Shown here piece by piece: positions 1-12,000 of a DNA stretch of 64,000 nt. Numbering within the stretch: position 1 is the first letter of the stretch; the number at the start of each line of letters is the position of its first letter. Made by a program: the position numbers and the translations under genes. Source of the DNA: Chamaelirium japonicum (taxonomy: Eukaryota > Streptophyta > Magnoliopsida > Liliales > Melanthiaceae); NCBI GenBank assembly GCA_947650365.1, contig CANTAL010000027.1:496001-560000 (forward strand). The letters are read 5' to 3'. The notes below the pieces were generated by a model that ran no database searches, was not told the origin of the DNA, and worked only from the letters and a program-made list of their open reading frames with translations.

Positions 1-970
1 CATACGATCCATTCTAATTCATTCATACGATCCATTCTATTTCGTTCGTATGATTCATTCTAATTAATTCATACGATCCATTCTATTTCATTCGTACGAT
101 CCATTCTTACTCATTCGTATGATCCATTCTAATTCATTCGCACGATCCAATCTAATTCATTCGCACAATCCATTGTAATTCTTTCGTACGATCCATTCTA
201 TTTCATTCGTACGATCCATTCTTACTCATTCGTATGATCCATTCTAATTCATTCGCACGAAGGTATCCATTCTAATTCATTCGTACGATCCATTCTAATT
301 CATTCGCACGATCCATTCTGATTCATTCATATGATCCATTCTAATTCACTCGTACGATCCATTCTAATTCATTCATACAATCCATTCTAATTCTTTCGCA
401 CGAATGTATCCATTCTAATTCATTCGTACGATCCATTCTAATTTGTTCGCACGATCCATTCTAATTCATTCATATGATCCATTCTAATTCATTCGTACGA
501 TCCATTCTAATTCATACGTACGATCCATTCGAATTCATTCATACGATCCATTCTAATTCATTCATACGATCTATTCTAATTCATTCGCACGAATATATTC
601 ATTCTAATTCATTCGTACGATCCATTCTAATTCATTCGCACGATTCAATCTAATTTATTCGCATGATCCATTGAAATTGATTCGTACGATCCATTCTATT
701 TCATTCATACGATCCATTCTTACTCATTCGTACGATCCATGCTAATTCATTCGCACGAATGTATCCATTCTAATTCATTCGTACGATCCATTCTAATTCA
801 TTCGCACGATCCATTCTAATTCATTCATACGATCCATTCTAATTCATTCGTACGATCCATTCTAATTCATTCGCACAATCAATTCTAATTCATTCGTATG
901 ATCCATTCTAATTCATTAGCACGATCCATTCTAATTCATTCGCACGATCCATTCTAATTCATTCATGCAA

Positions 971-988
971 TAGAATTAGAATGGATTG
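971..988 (-). repeat. Micro-inversion of about one unit
   Basis: TAGAATTAGAATGGATTG reads in reverse orientation between forward units ending ATTCATGCAA and starting CACGAATGTATCC. It is shorter than one full unit. Confidence 0.8.
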
Positions 989-1960
989 CACGAATGTATC
1001 CATTCAAATTCATTCGTACGATCCATTCTAATTCCTTCGTACGATCCATTCTAATTCCTTTGTATAATCCATTCTATTTCATTCGTACGATTCATTCTAT
1101 TTCATTTGTATGATCCATTCTAATTCCTTCATTCGATCCATTCTAATTCATTCCCACGAATGCATCCATTCTAATTCATATGTACGATCCATTCTAATTC
1201 ATTCATACGATCCAATCTAATTCATTCATACGATCCATTCTAATTCATTCGCACGAATGTATCCATTCTAATTCATTCGTACGATCCATTCTAATTTATT
1301 CGCACAATCTATTCTAATTCATTCGTACGATCCATTCTAGTTCATTAGCACGATCCATTCTAATTCATTCGTACGATCCATTCTATTTCATTCTTACTCA
1401 TTCGTACGATCTATTCTAATTCATTCGCACGAATGTATCCATTCTAATTCATTTGTACGATCTATTCTAATTCATTCACACGATCCAATCTAATTCATTC
1501 ATACGATCCAATCTAATTCATTCATACGATCCATTCTAATTCATTCGCACGAATGTATCCATTCTAATTCATACATACGATCCATTCTAATTCATTCGCA
1601 CAATCTATTCTAATTCATTCGTACGATCCATTATAATTCATTAGCATGATCCATTATAATGGATTCGTACAGTCCATTCTTTTTCATTCGTACGATCCAT
1701 TCTTACTCATTCGTACGATCCATTCTAATTCATTCGCACGAATGTATCCATTCTAATTCATTCGTACGATCCATTCTAATTCATTCGCATGATCCATTCT
1801 AATTCATTCATACGATCCATTCTAATTCATTCGTACGATCCATTCTAATTTATTCGCACGATCAATTCTAATTCATTCATACGATCCATTCTAATTCATT
1901 CATACAATCCATTCTAATTCTGTCGCACTAATGTATCCATTCTAATTTATTCGTACGATC

Positions 1961-2818
1961 CACCATAATTCCTTCGTATGATCCATTCTAATTCATTCGC
2001 ACGAATGTATCCATTCTAATTCATTCGTACGATCCATTCGAATTCATTCATACGATCAATTCTAATTCATTCATACGAACCATTCTAATTCATTCGCACG
2101 AATGTATCCATTCAAATTTATTCGCACGATCCATTCTAATTCATTCGCACAATCTATTCTAATTCATTCGTACGATCCATTCTAATTCATTAGCATGATC
2201 CATAATAATTCATTCGTACGATCCATTCTATTTCATTCGTACGATCCATTCTAACTTATTAGCACAATCCATTCTAATTCATTCGCACGATCCATTCTAA
2301 TTCATTCATACGATCCATTCTAATTCATTCATACAATCCATTCTAATTCTTTCGCACGAATGTATCCATTCTGATTCATTCGTACGATCCACCCTAATTC
2401 CTTCGTATGATCCATTCTAATTCATTCGCACGAATGTATCCATTCTAATTCATTCGTACGATCCATTCGAATTCATTCATACGATCCATTCTAATTCATT
2501 TATACGATCCATTCTAATTCATTCGCACGAATGTATCCATTCTAATTCATTTGTACGATCCATTCTAATTCATTCGCATGATCTATTCTAATTCATTCGT
2601 ACAATCTATTCTAATTCATTAGCACGATCCATTCTAATTCATTCGTACGATCCATTCTTACTCATTCGTACATTCCATTATAATTCATTCGCACGAATGT
2701 ATCCATTCTAATTCATTCGTACGATCCATTCTAATTCATTCGCACGATCCATTCTAATTCATTCGTACGATCCATTCTAATTCATTCGTACGATCCATTC
2801 TAAGTCATTCGCACGATC
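1961..2818 (+). repeat. 429-bp higher-order repeat, two copies
   Basis: The marker variant CACC(A/C)TAATTCCTTCGTATG lies at 1961 and again at 2390, 429 bp apart, which equals fifteen 23-bp plus three 28-bp units. Other markers keep their order in both copies: the 28-mer after CTTTCG or CTGTCG, then CACCMTAATTCC, the 28-mer, CCATTCGAATTC, the 28-mer, the ATTAGCA unit. Spacing of the ATTAGCA marker (1641, 2190, 2629) shows the period is not fixed. Confidence 0.75.
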
Positions 2819-2843
2819 CATTCTAATTCATTCACACAATCTT

Positions 2844-3081
2844 TTCTAATTCATTCGTAATTCATTCGCACGATCATTCAGGTGTTTAGGTTGCGGCCTT
2901 AGACTTTGTATTTGGTTGAATACAAAGGTGCACCTTTGAACGTTAGTTGATCGTGGGGAGACCCTGTGTGATCCATTCTAATTCATTCAAAGGTGCACCT
3001 TTGAATTCAACCAATACAAAGTCTGAGGTCGCAACGTAAACTTCTGAATGATCGTGCGAACGAATTACGAATGAATTAGAA
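2844..3081. repeat. Inverted repeat around the non-satellite island
   Basis: The arms are 2844-2940 and 2986-3081. The inner parts (2875-2940, 66 bp, and 2986-3050, 65 bp) are non-satellite and match as reverse complements with six substitutions and one gap, about 89% by hand alignment. The outer parts are satellite and share the same unusual shortened unit (GTAATTC joined to TTCGCACGAT), so the arms are true inverted copies. The outer edges are CATTCAG and CTGAATG. Each arm also holds the 16-bp palindrome CAAAGGTGCACCTTTG (2923-2938 and 2988-3003). The satellite is forward to the left and reverse to the right. I recognise no transposon family or coding frame. A fold-back or MITE-like remnant, or a captured unique fragment later inverted, are both possible. 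Confidence 0.9.
2941..2985. other. Spacer between island arms
   Basis: About 29 bp of non-satellite DNA (CGTTAGTTGATCGTGGGGAG and onward, ending GTGTG near 2970) runs into most of one forward satellite unit (GATCCATTCTAATTCATTC, 2970-2988). A satellite unit therefore sits inside the hairpin loop. No function is recognised. Confidence 0.85.
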
Positions 3082-4067
3082 TGGATCGTGCGAATGAATT
3101 AGAATGGATCGTACGAATGAATTAGAATGGATCGTATGAATGAATTAGAATGGATCGTGCAAACGAATTAGAATGGATCATACGAATGAATTAGAATGGA
3201 TCGTACGAATGAATGGATCGTACGAATGAATTAGAATGGATACATTCGTGCGAATGAATTAGAATGGATCGTACGAATGAGTAAGAATGGATCGTACGAA
3301 TGAAAAAGAATGGATCATACGAATGAATTAGAATAGATCGTGCGAATGAATTAGATTGGATCATGCGAATGAATTAGAATGGATTGTACGAATGAGTAAG
3401 AATGGATCGTACGAAAGAAATAGAATGGATCGTATGAAATGATTTAGAAATGGATCGTGCGAATAAGGATACATTCGTGCGAATGAATAAGAATGGATCA
3501 TACGAATGAGTAAGAATGGATCGTACGAATGAAATAGAATGGATAGTACGAATGAATTAGAATGGATCGTGCGAATGAATTAGATTGGATCGTGCGAATG
3601 AATTAGATTGGATCGTATGAATGAATTAGAATGGATACATTTGTGCGAATGAATTAGAATGGATCGTATTAATGAATTAGAATGGATCGTATGAATGAAT
3701 TAGAATGGATCGTATGAATGAATTCGAATGGATCGTACGAATGAATTTGAATGGATACATTCGTGCGAATGAATTAAAATGGATCATACGAAGGAATTAG
3801 GGTGCATCGTACGAATGAATTAGAATGGATACATTCGTGCAAAAGAATTAGAATGGATTGTATGAATGAATTAGAATGGATCGTATGAATGAATTAGAAT
3901 GGATCGAGCGAATGAATTAGAATGATCGTACGATGAATTAGAATGGATCGTATGAATGAATTCGAATGGATCGTACGAATGAATTAGAATGGATACATTC
4001 GTGCGAATGAATTAGAATGGATGATACGAAGGAATTAGAATGGATAGTACGAATGAATTAGAATGGA
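3051..4067 (-). repeat. Reverse satellite block 2
   Basis: Reverse units run from the island's right arm to GGATCC at 4065-4070. It contains a shortened unit near 3207 (GAATGAATGGATCG) and an irregular pair near 3425-3470 with single-base insertions (GAAATGATTTAGAAATGG). Confidence 0.93.
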
Positions 4068-4520
4068 TCCATTTTATTCTAATTCATTCGCACGATCCAT
4101 TCTAATTCATTCATACAATCCATTCTAATTCATTCATACAATCCATTCTAATTCTTTTGCACGAATGTATCCATTCTAATTCATTCGTACGATCCACCCT
4201 AATTCCGTCGTATGATCCATTCTAATTCATTCGCACGAATGTATCCATTCTAACTCATACGTACGATCCATTCTAATTCATTCATACGATCCAATCTAAT
4301 TCATTCATACGATCCATTCTAATTCATTCGCACGAATATATCCATAGGAATGAATCCATTCTAATTCATTCATACGATCCATTCTAATTCATTCGTACGA
4401 TCCATTCTAATTCATTTGCACGATTTATTCATACGATTCATTATAATTCATTCGCACAACCCATTCTAATTCATTCGCACGATTCATTCGTATGATCCTA
4501 TCTAATTCATTCGCACGAAT
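4068..4520 (+). repeat. Forward satellite block 3
   Basis: Starts at GGATCC (4065-4070) and ends at CACGAATGGAATGAATT (4514-4530), where the tail of a 28-bp linker runs into reverse units. An irregular stretch, ATAGGAATGAATCC near 4345, looks like a very short inverted scrap. Confidence 0.9.
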
Positions 4521-5416
4521 GGAATGAATTAGAATGGATACATTCGTGAGAATGAATTCGAATGGATCGTATGAATGAATTAGATTGGATCGAAATGGAT
4601 CGTAAGAATGAATTAGAATGGATACATTCGTGCGAATGAATTAGAATGGATCGTATGAATGAATTAGAATGGATCGTATGAAGGAATTAGAATGGATCGT
4701 ACGTATGAATTAGAATGGATACATTCATGGGAATGAACTAGAATGGATCGTATGAAGGAATTAGAATGGGTCATACGAATGAAATAGAATGGATCGTGCG
4801 AATGAATTAGAATGGATCGTACGAATGAATTAGAATGGATTGTATGAATGAATTAGAATGGATCGTACGAATGAATTAGAATGGATCCTGCAAATGAATT
4901 AGAATGGATCGTAAGAATGAATTAGAATGGATACATTTGTGCGAATGAATTAGAATGGATCGTACGAATGAGTAAGAATAGATCGTACGAATGAAATAGA
5001 ATGGATCGTACGAATGAATTAGAATGGATCGTGCTAATGAATTAGAGTGGCTCGTACGAATGAATTAGAATAGATTGTGCGAATGAATTAGAATGGATCT
5101 TACAAATGAATTAGAATGGATACATTCGTGCGAATGAATTAGAATGGATCTTATGAATGAATTAGATTGGATCATATGAATGAATTAGAATGGATCGTAC
5201 GTATGAATTAGAATGGATACATTCATGGGAATGATCTAGAATGGATCGTACGAAGGAATTAGAATGGATCATACGAACAAAATAGAATGGATCGTACGAA
5301 GGAATTAGAATGGATCGTACGTTATGAATGAATTAGAATGGATCGTACGTATGAATTAGAATAGATACATTCATGGGAATGAATTAGAATGGATCGTACG
5401 AAGGAATTAGAAGGGA
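4521..5416 (-). repeat. Reverse satellite block 4
   Basis: Ends at GGATCC 5414-5419. The last ~200 bp hold the marker CGTATGAATTAGAATGG then ACATTCATGGGAATG (from 5200), which recurs at 8218 and 11591. A shortened unit lies near 4575-4595. Confidence 0.92.
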
Positions 5417-5810
5417 TCCATTCTAATTCATACCAATTCATTCATACGATCCATTCAAATTCATTCGTACGATCCATTCTAATTCATTCATACGATCCAA
5501 TCTAATTCATTCATACGATCCAATCTAATTCATTCGCACGATCCATTCTAATTCATCATTCGCACAATCCATTCTAATTCATTCGTACGATCCATTCTAA
5601 TTCATTAGCACGATCCATTCTAATTCATTCGTATGATCCATTCTATTTCTTTCGTACGATCCATTCTTACTCATTCGTATGATCCATTCTAATCCATTCG
5701 CACGAATGTATCCATTCTAATTCATTCTACGATCCATTCTAATTCATTCGCACGATCCATTATAATCCATTCATACTATCTATTCTAATTCATTCGTACG
5801 ATCCATTCTA
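5417..5810 (+). repeat. Forward satellite block 5
   Basis: Lies between the GGATCC switch at 5414 and the CTATAG switch at 5801-5820. Homologous to block 7 (8527-8995), including the unusual ending ATAATCCATTCATACTATC. Confidence 0.93.
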
Positions 5811-5820
5811 TAGAATGGAT
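5801..5820. repeat. CTATAG palindromic strand switch
   Basis: ATCCATTCTATAGAATGGAT is a perfect 20-bp palindrome joining forward to reverse units in mid-core. Copies lie at 8986, 52746, 58071 and, with a decayed left side, 63360. Confidence 0.95.
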
Positions 5821-8526
5821 ACATTCATGGGAATGAATTAGAATCGATCGTGCGAAGGAATTAGATTGGATCATACGAATGAATTAGAATGGATCGTATG
5901 AATGAATTCGAATGGATCATACGAATGAATTAGAATAGATTGTTCGAATGAATTAGAATGGATCGTACGAATGAATTAGAATGGATACATTCGTGCGAAA
6001 GAATTAGAATGGATTGTATGAATGAATTAGAATGGATCGTGCAAATGAATTAGAATGGATCGTGCGAATGAATTAGAATGGATCGTACGAATGACTTAGA
6101 ATAGATTGAGCGAATGAATTAGAATGGATCGTACGATTGAATTAGAATGGATACATTCGTGCAAATGAATTAGAATGGATAGTATGAATGAATTAGAATG
6201 GATCGTATGAATGAATTCGAATGGATCGTGCGAATGAATTAGAATGGATACATTCGTGCGAATGAATTAGAATGGATCATACAAAGGAATTAGGGTGGAT
6301 CGTACGAATGAATTAGAAAGGATACATTCGTGCGAGAGAATTAGAATGGATTGTATGAATTAATTAGAATGGATCGTATGATTGAATTAGAATGGATCGT
6401 GCAAATTAATTAGAATGGTTCGTGCTAATGAATTAGAATAGATCGTACGAATGAATTAGAATAGATTGTGCGAATGAATTAGAATGAATCGTACGAATGA
6501 ATTAGAATGGATCGTATGAATGAATTAGAATGGATCGTGCGAATGAATTAGAATGGATCGTACGATTAAATTAGAATGCATACATTCGTGCAAATGAATT
6601 AGAATGGATCGTACGAGTAAGTAAGAATGGATCGTACGAATGAAATAGAATGGAACGTACGAATGAATTAGAATGGATCGTGCTAATGAATTAGAATGGA
6701 TCGTACGAATGAATTAGAATAGATTGTGCGAATGAATACATTCGTGCAAATGAATACATTCGTGCGAATGAATTAGAATGGATCGTATGAATGAATTAGA
6801 ATGGATAGTATGAATGAATTAGAATGCATCGTATGAATGAATTCGAATGGATTGTACGAATGAATTAGAATGGATACATTCGTGCGAATGAATTAGAATC
6901 GATCGTACGAATGAAATAGAATATATCCATTCTAATTCTAATTCATTCATAGAATGGATCGTACGAAGGAATTAGAATGGACCATACGAATGAATTAGAA
7001 TGGATCGTACGAATGAATTAGAATGGATTGTGTGAATGAATTAGATTGGATCGTGCGAATGAATTAGAATGGATCGTACGAATAAATTAGAATGGATACA
7101 TTCGTGCGAATGAATTAGAATGGATCGTATGAATGAATTAGAATGGATCGTATGAATTAATTTGAATGGATCGTACGAATGAATTAGAATGGATCGTGCG
7201 AATGAATTAGAATGGATCGTACGAATGAATTAGAATTGATCGTATGAATGAATTCGAATGGATCGTGCGAATGAATTAGAATGGATCGTAGGAATGAATT
7301 AGAATGGATCGTAGGAATGAATTAGAATGGATCGTATGAATGAATTCGAATAGATCGTACGAATGAATTAGAATGGATACATTTGTGCGAATGAATTAGA
7401 ATGGATCATACGAAGGAATTAGGGTGGTTCACACGAATGAATTAGAATGGATACATTCGTGCGAAAGAATTAGAATGGATTGTATGAATGAATTAGAATG
7501 GATCGTATAAATGAATTAGAATGGATCGTGCGAATGAATTAGAATGGATCGTGCAAATGAATTAGAATGGATCGTATGAATGAATTAGAATGGATCATGC
7601 GAATGAATTAGAATGGATCGTACGGAAGAATTAGAATGGATACATTCGTGCGAATGAATTAGAATGGATCATACGAATGAGTAAGAATGGATCGTACGAA
7701 TGAAATAGAATGGATCGTACAAATGAATTAGAATGGATTGTGCTAGTGAATTAGAATGGATCGTACGAATGAATTAGAATAGATTATGCGAATGAATTAG
7801 AATGGATCATACGAATGAATTAGAATGGATACATTCGTGTGAATGAATTGGAATGGATCGTATGAATGAATTAGATTGGATCGTATGAATGAATTAGAAT
7901 CGATCATTCGAATGACTTAGAATGGATCGTACGAATGAATTAGAATGCATACATTAGTGCGAATGAATTAGAATGGATCATATGAATGAGTAAGAATGGA
8001 TCGTACGAATGAAATAGAATGGATCGTACGAATGAATTAGAATGGATCGTGCTAATGAGTTAGAATAGATCGTACGAATGAATTAGAATAGATTGTGCGA
8101 ATGAATTAGAATAGATCATACGAATGAATTAGAATGGATACATTCGTACGAATGAATTAGAATGGATCGTATGAATGAATTAGATTGGACCGTATGAATA
8201 AATTAGAATGGATCGTACGTATGAATTAGAATGGATACATTCATGGGAATGAATTAGAATGGATCGTACGAAGGAATTAGAATGGATCATACGAATGAAA
8301 TAGAATGGATCGTACGAAGGAATTAGAATGTATCGTACGAAGGAATTAGAATGGATCGTACGAAGGAATTAGAATGGATCATACGAACAAAATAGAATGG
8401 ATCGTACGAAGGAATTAGAATGGATCGTACGTTTTGAATGAATTAGAATGGATCGTACGTATGAATTAGAATGGATACATTCATGGGAATGAATTAGAAT
8501 GGATCGTACGAATGAATTAGAAGGGA
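5811..8526 (-). repeat. Reverse satellite block 6
   Basis: Begins with the ACATTCATGGGAATG marker right after the CTATAG centre and ends at GGATCC 8524-8529. Contains the forward micro-insert 6923-6950 and several GGAATTAGGGTGG variant units. Confidence 0.93.
6923..6950 (+). repeat. Forward micro-insert
   Basis: ATCCATTCTAATTCTAATTC then ATTCAT, with a duplicated CTAATT step, sits inside reverse units (AGAATATATCC to the left, CATAGAATGG to the right). An almost identical insert lies at 10320-10349. Confidence 0.9.
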
Positions 8527-8995
8527 TCCATTCTAATTCATTCTAATTCATTCGTAAGATCCATTCTAATTCATTCATACGATCCATTCTAATTCATTCA
8601 TACGATCCAATCTAATTCATTCATATGATACATTCTAATTCATTAGCACGAATGTATCCATTCTAATTCATTTGTACAATCGATTCTAATTCATTCGCTT
8701 GATCCAATCTAATTCATTCGCACGATCCATTCTAATTCATCATTCGCACAATCCATTCTAATTCATTCGTACGATCCATTCTAATTCATTAGCACAATCC
8801 ATTCTAATTCATACGTATAATCCATTCGTTTTCTTTCGTACGATCTATTCTTCCTCATTCGTACGATCCATTCTAATCCATTCGCACGAATATATCCATT
8901 CTAATTCATTCGTACGATCCATTCTAATTCATTCGCACGATCCATTATAATCCATTCATACTATCTATTCTAATTCATTCATACGATCCATTCTA
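8527..8995 (+). repeat. Forward satellite block 7
   Basis: From GGATCC 8524-8529 to the CTATAG palindrome 8986-9005. Copy of block 5, about three units longer. Confidence 0.93.
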
Positions 8996-9005
8996 TAGAA
9001 TGGAT
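8986..9005. repeat. CTATAG palindromic strand switch, copy
   Basis: Same 20-bp perfect palindrome as at 5801 and, like it, followed by ACATTCATGGGAATG. Confidence 0.95.
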
Positions 9006-12000
9006 ACATTCATGGGAATGAATTAGAATCGATCGTGCGAAGGAATTAGAATGGATCATCCGAATGAATTAGAATGGATCGTATGAATGAATTCGAATGG
9101 ATCGTACGAATGAATTAGAATAGATTGTTCGAATGAATTAGAATGGATCGTACGAATGAATTAGCATGCATACATTCGTGCGAAAGAATTACAATGGATT
9201 GTATGAATAAATTAGAATGGATCGTGCAAATGAATTAGAATGGATCGTGCGAATGAATTAGAATGGATCGTACGAATGACTTAGAATAGATTGTGCGAAT
9301 GAATTAGAATGGATCGTACGAATGAATTAGAATGGATACATTCGTGCGAATGAATTAGAATGGATCGTATGAATGAATTAGAATGGATCGTATGAATGAA
9401 TTCGAATGGATCGTGCGAATGAATTAGAATGGATACATTCGTGCGAATGAATTAGAATGGATCATACGAAGGAATTAGGGTGGATCGTACGAATGAATTA
9501 GAATGGATACATTCGTGCGAAAGAATTAGAATGGATTGTATGAATTAATTAGAATGGATCGTATGAATGAATTAGAATGGATCGTGCGAATGAATTAGAA
9601 TGGATCGTACGAATGAATTAGAAAGGATCGTATGAATGAATTAGAATGGATCGTGTGAATGAATTAGATGGATCGTACGAATGAATTAGAATGGATACAT
9701 TTGTGCGAATTAATTAGAATGGATCGTACGAATCAGTAAGAATGGATCGTACGAATAAAATACAATAGATCATACGAATGAATTAGAATGGATCGTGCTA
9801 ATGAATTAGAATGGATCGTACGAATGAATTAGAATAGATTGTGCGAATGAATTAGAATGGATCGTACGAATGAATTAGAATGGATCGTATCAATGAATTA
9901 GAATGGATCGTGCGAATGAATTAGAATGGATCGTACGAATGAATTAGAATGGATACATTCGTGCGAATGAATTAGAATGGATCGTACGAATAAGTAAGAA
10001 TGGATCGTACGAATGAAATAGAATGGATCGTACGAATGAATTAGAATGGATCGTGCTAATGAATTAGAATGGATCGTACGAATGAATTAGAATAGATTGT
10101 GCGAATAAAAACATTCGTGCGAATGAATACATTCGTGCGAATGAATTAGAATGGATCGTATGAATGAATTAGAATGGATCGTATGAATGAATTAGAGTGG
10201 ATAGTATGAATGAATTAGAATGCATCGTATGAATGAATTCGAATGGATTGTACGAATAAATTAGAATGGATACATTCATGCGAATGAATTAGAATGGATC
10301 GTACGAATGAAATAGAATGTATCCATTCTAATTCTAATTCATTCATAGAATGGATCGTACGAAGGAATTAGAATGGACCGTACGAATGAATTAGAATGGA
10401 TCGTACGAATGAATTAGAATGGATCGTGTGAATGAATTAGATTGGATCGTGCGAATGAATTAGAATGGATCGTACGAATAAATTAGAATGGATACATTCG
10501 TGCGAATGAATTAGAATGGATCGTATGAATGAATTAGAATGGATCGTATGAATGAATTCAAATGGATCGTACGAATGAATTAGAATGGATCGTGCAAATG
10601 AATTAGAATGGATCGTTCGAATGAATTAGAATGGATCGTATGAATGAATTCGAATGGATCGTACGAATGAATTAGAATGGATCGTGCGAATGAATTAGAA
10701 TGGATCGTAGGAATGAATTAGAATGGATCGTATGAATGAATTCGAATGGATCGTACGAATGAATTAGAATGGATACATTTGTGCGAATGAATTAGAATGG
10801 ATCATATGAAGGAATTAGGGTGGTTCATACGAATGAATTAGAATGGATACATTCGTGCGAAAGAATTAGAATGGATTATATGAATGAATTAGAATGGATC
10901 GTATGAATGAATTAAAATAGATCGTGCTAATGAATTAGAATGGATCGTACAAATGAATTAGAACGGATCGTATGAATAAATTAGAATGGATCGTGCGAAT
11001 GAATTAGAATGGATCGTACGAAAGAATTAGAATGGATACATTCGTGTGAATGAATTAGAATGGATCGTACGAATGAGTAAGAATGGATCGTACGAATGAA
11101 ATAGAATGGATAGTACGAATGAATTAGAATGGATCGTCCTTATGAATTAGAATGGATCGTACGAATGAATTAGAATAGATTATGCGAATGAATTAGAATG
11201 GATTATACGAATGAATTAGAATGGATACATTCGTGCGAATGAATTGGAATGGATCGTATGAATGAATTAGATTGGATCGTATGAATGAATTAGAATGGAT
11301 CGTTCAAATGACTTAGAATGGATCGTACGAATGAATTAGAATGCATACATTCGTGCGAATGAATTAGAATGGATCGTACGAATGAAATAGAATGGATCGT
11401 ACGAATGAATTAGAATGGATCGTGCTAATGAATTAGAATGGATCGTACGAATGAATTAGAATAGATTGTGCGAAGGAATTAGAATAGATCATACAAATGA
11501 ATTAGAATCGATACATTCGTACGAATGAATTAGAATGGATCGTATGAATGAATTAGATTGGATCGTATGAATGAATTAGAATGGATCATACGTATGAATT
11601 AGAATGAATACATTCATGGAAATGAATTAGAATGGATCGTACGAAGGAATTAGAATGGATCATACGAATGAAATAGAATGGATCGTACGAAGGAATTAGA
11701 ATGGATCGTACGAAGGAATTATAATGGATACATTCGTGCAAAAGAATTAGAATGGATTGTATGAATGAATTAGAATGGATCGTGCAAATGAATTAGAATG
11801 GATCGTGTGAATAAATTAGAATGGATCGTATGAATGAATTAGAATAGATTATGTGAATAAATTAGAATGGATCGTACGAATGAATTAGAATGGATATATT
11901 CGTGCGAATAAATTAGAATAGATCGTATGAATGAATTAGAATGGATCGTATGAATGAATTCGAATGGATCGTTCGAATGAATTAGAAAGGATCGTACGAA

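Larger units (their letters stand above)
1..2874 (+). repeat. Forward satellite block 1
   Basis: Forward units throughout, mixing 23-bp and 28-bp forms. It is broken by one short reverse stretch at 971-988 and carries a recognisable higher-order repeat around 1.96-2.82 kb. The last units before the island are decayed (CTTTTCT at 2841-2847) and one is shortened by loss of the linker (ATTCGTAATTCATTCG, 2853-2868). Confidence 0.95.
5200..8217. repeat. ~3.0-3.4-kb duplication, copy 1
   Basis: It shares ordered landmarks with copy 2: the ACATTCATGGGAATG marker (5200/8218), GGATCC switch (5414/8524), CTATAG switch (5810/8995) and micro-forward insert (6925/10321). The shift grows from 3018 to 3396 bp, so the copies have gained or lost many units since duplication. 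Confidence 0.75.
8218..11590. repeat. ~3.0-3.4-kb duplication, copy 2
   Basis: It carries the same landmark order as 5200-8217: GGATCC switch, forward block of about 0.4 kb, CTATAG switch, long reverse block with the CTAATTCTAATTC micro-insert. The ACATTCATGG marker appears again at 11591, where a third copy would begin but soon diverges. Confidence 0.75.

Noticed and set aside
2390-2400. CCCTAA / TTAGGG telomere-like hexamers inside the CACCCTAATTCC variant
   Set aside because: The hexamer occurs once per variant unit as a point variant of ATTCTAATTC and is never tandem, so it is not telomere sequence.
2923-3003. Rho-independent terminator or operator at the GTGCAC palindromes
   Set aside because: There is no gene nearby, no T-run follows either hairpin, and the setting is eukaryotic satellite.
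2875-3050. Known transposon, tRNA-derived SINE or other named element
   Set aside because: No A/B box, poly-A tail, target-site duplication or transposase remnant is visible, and the arms do not match a family I can name with confidence.
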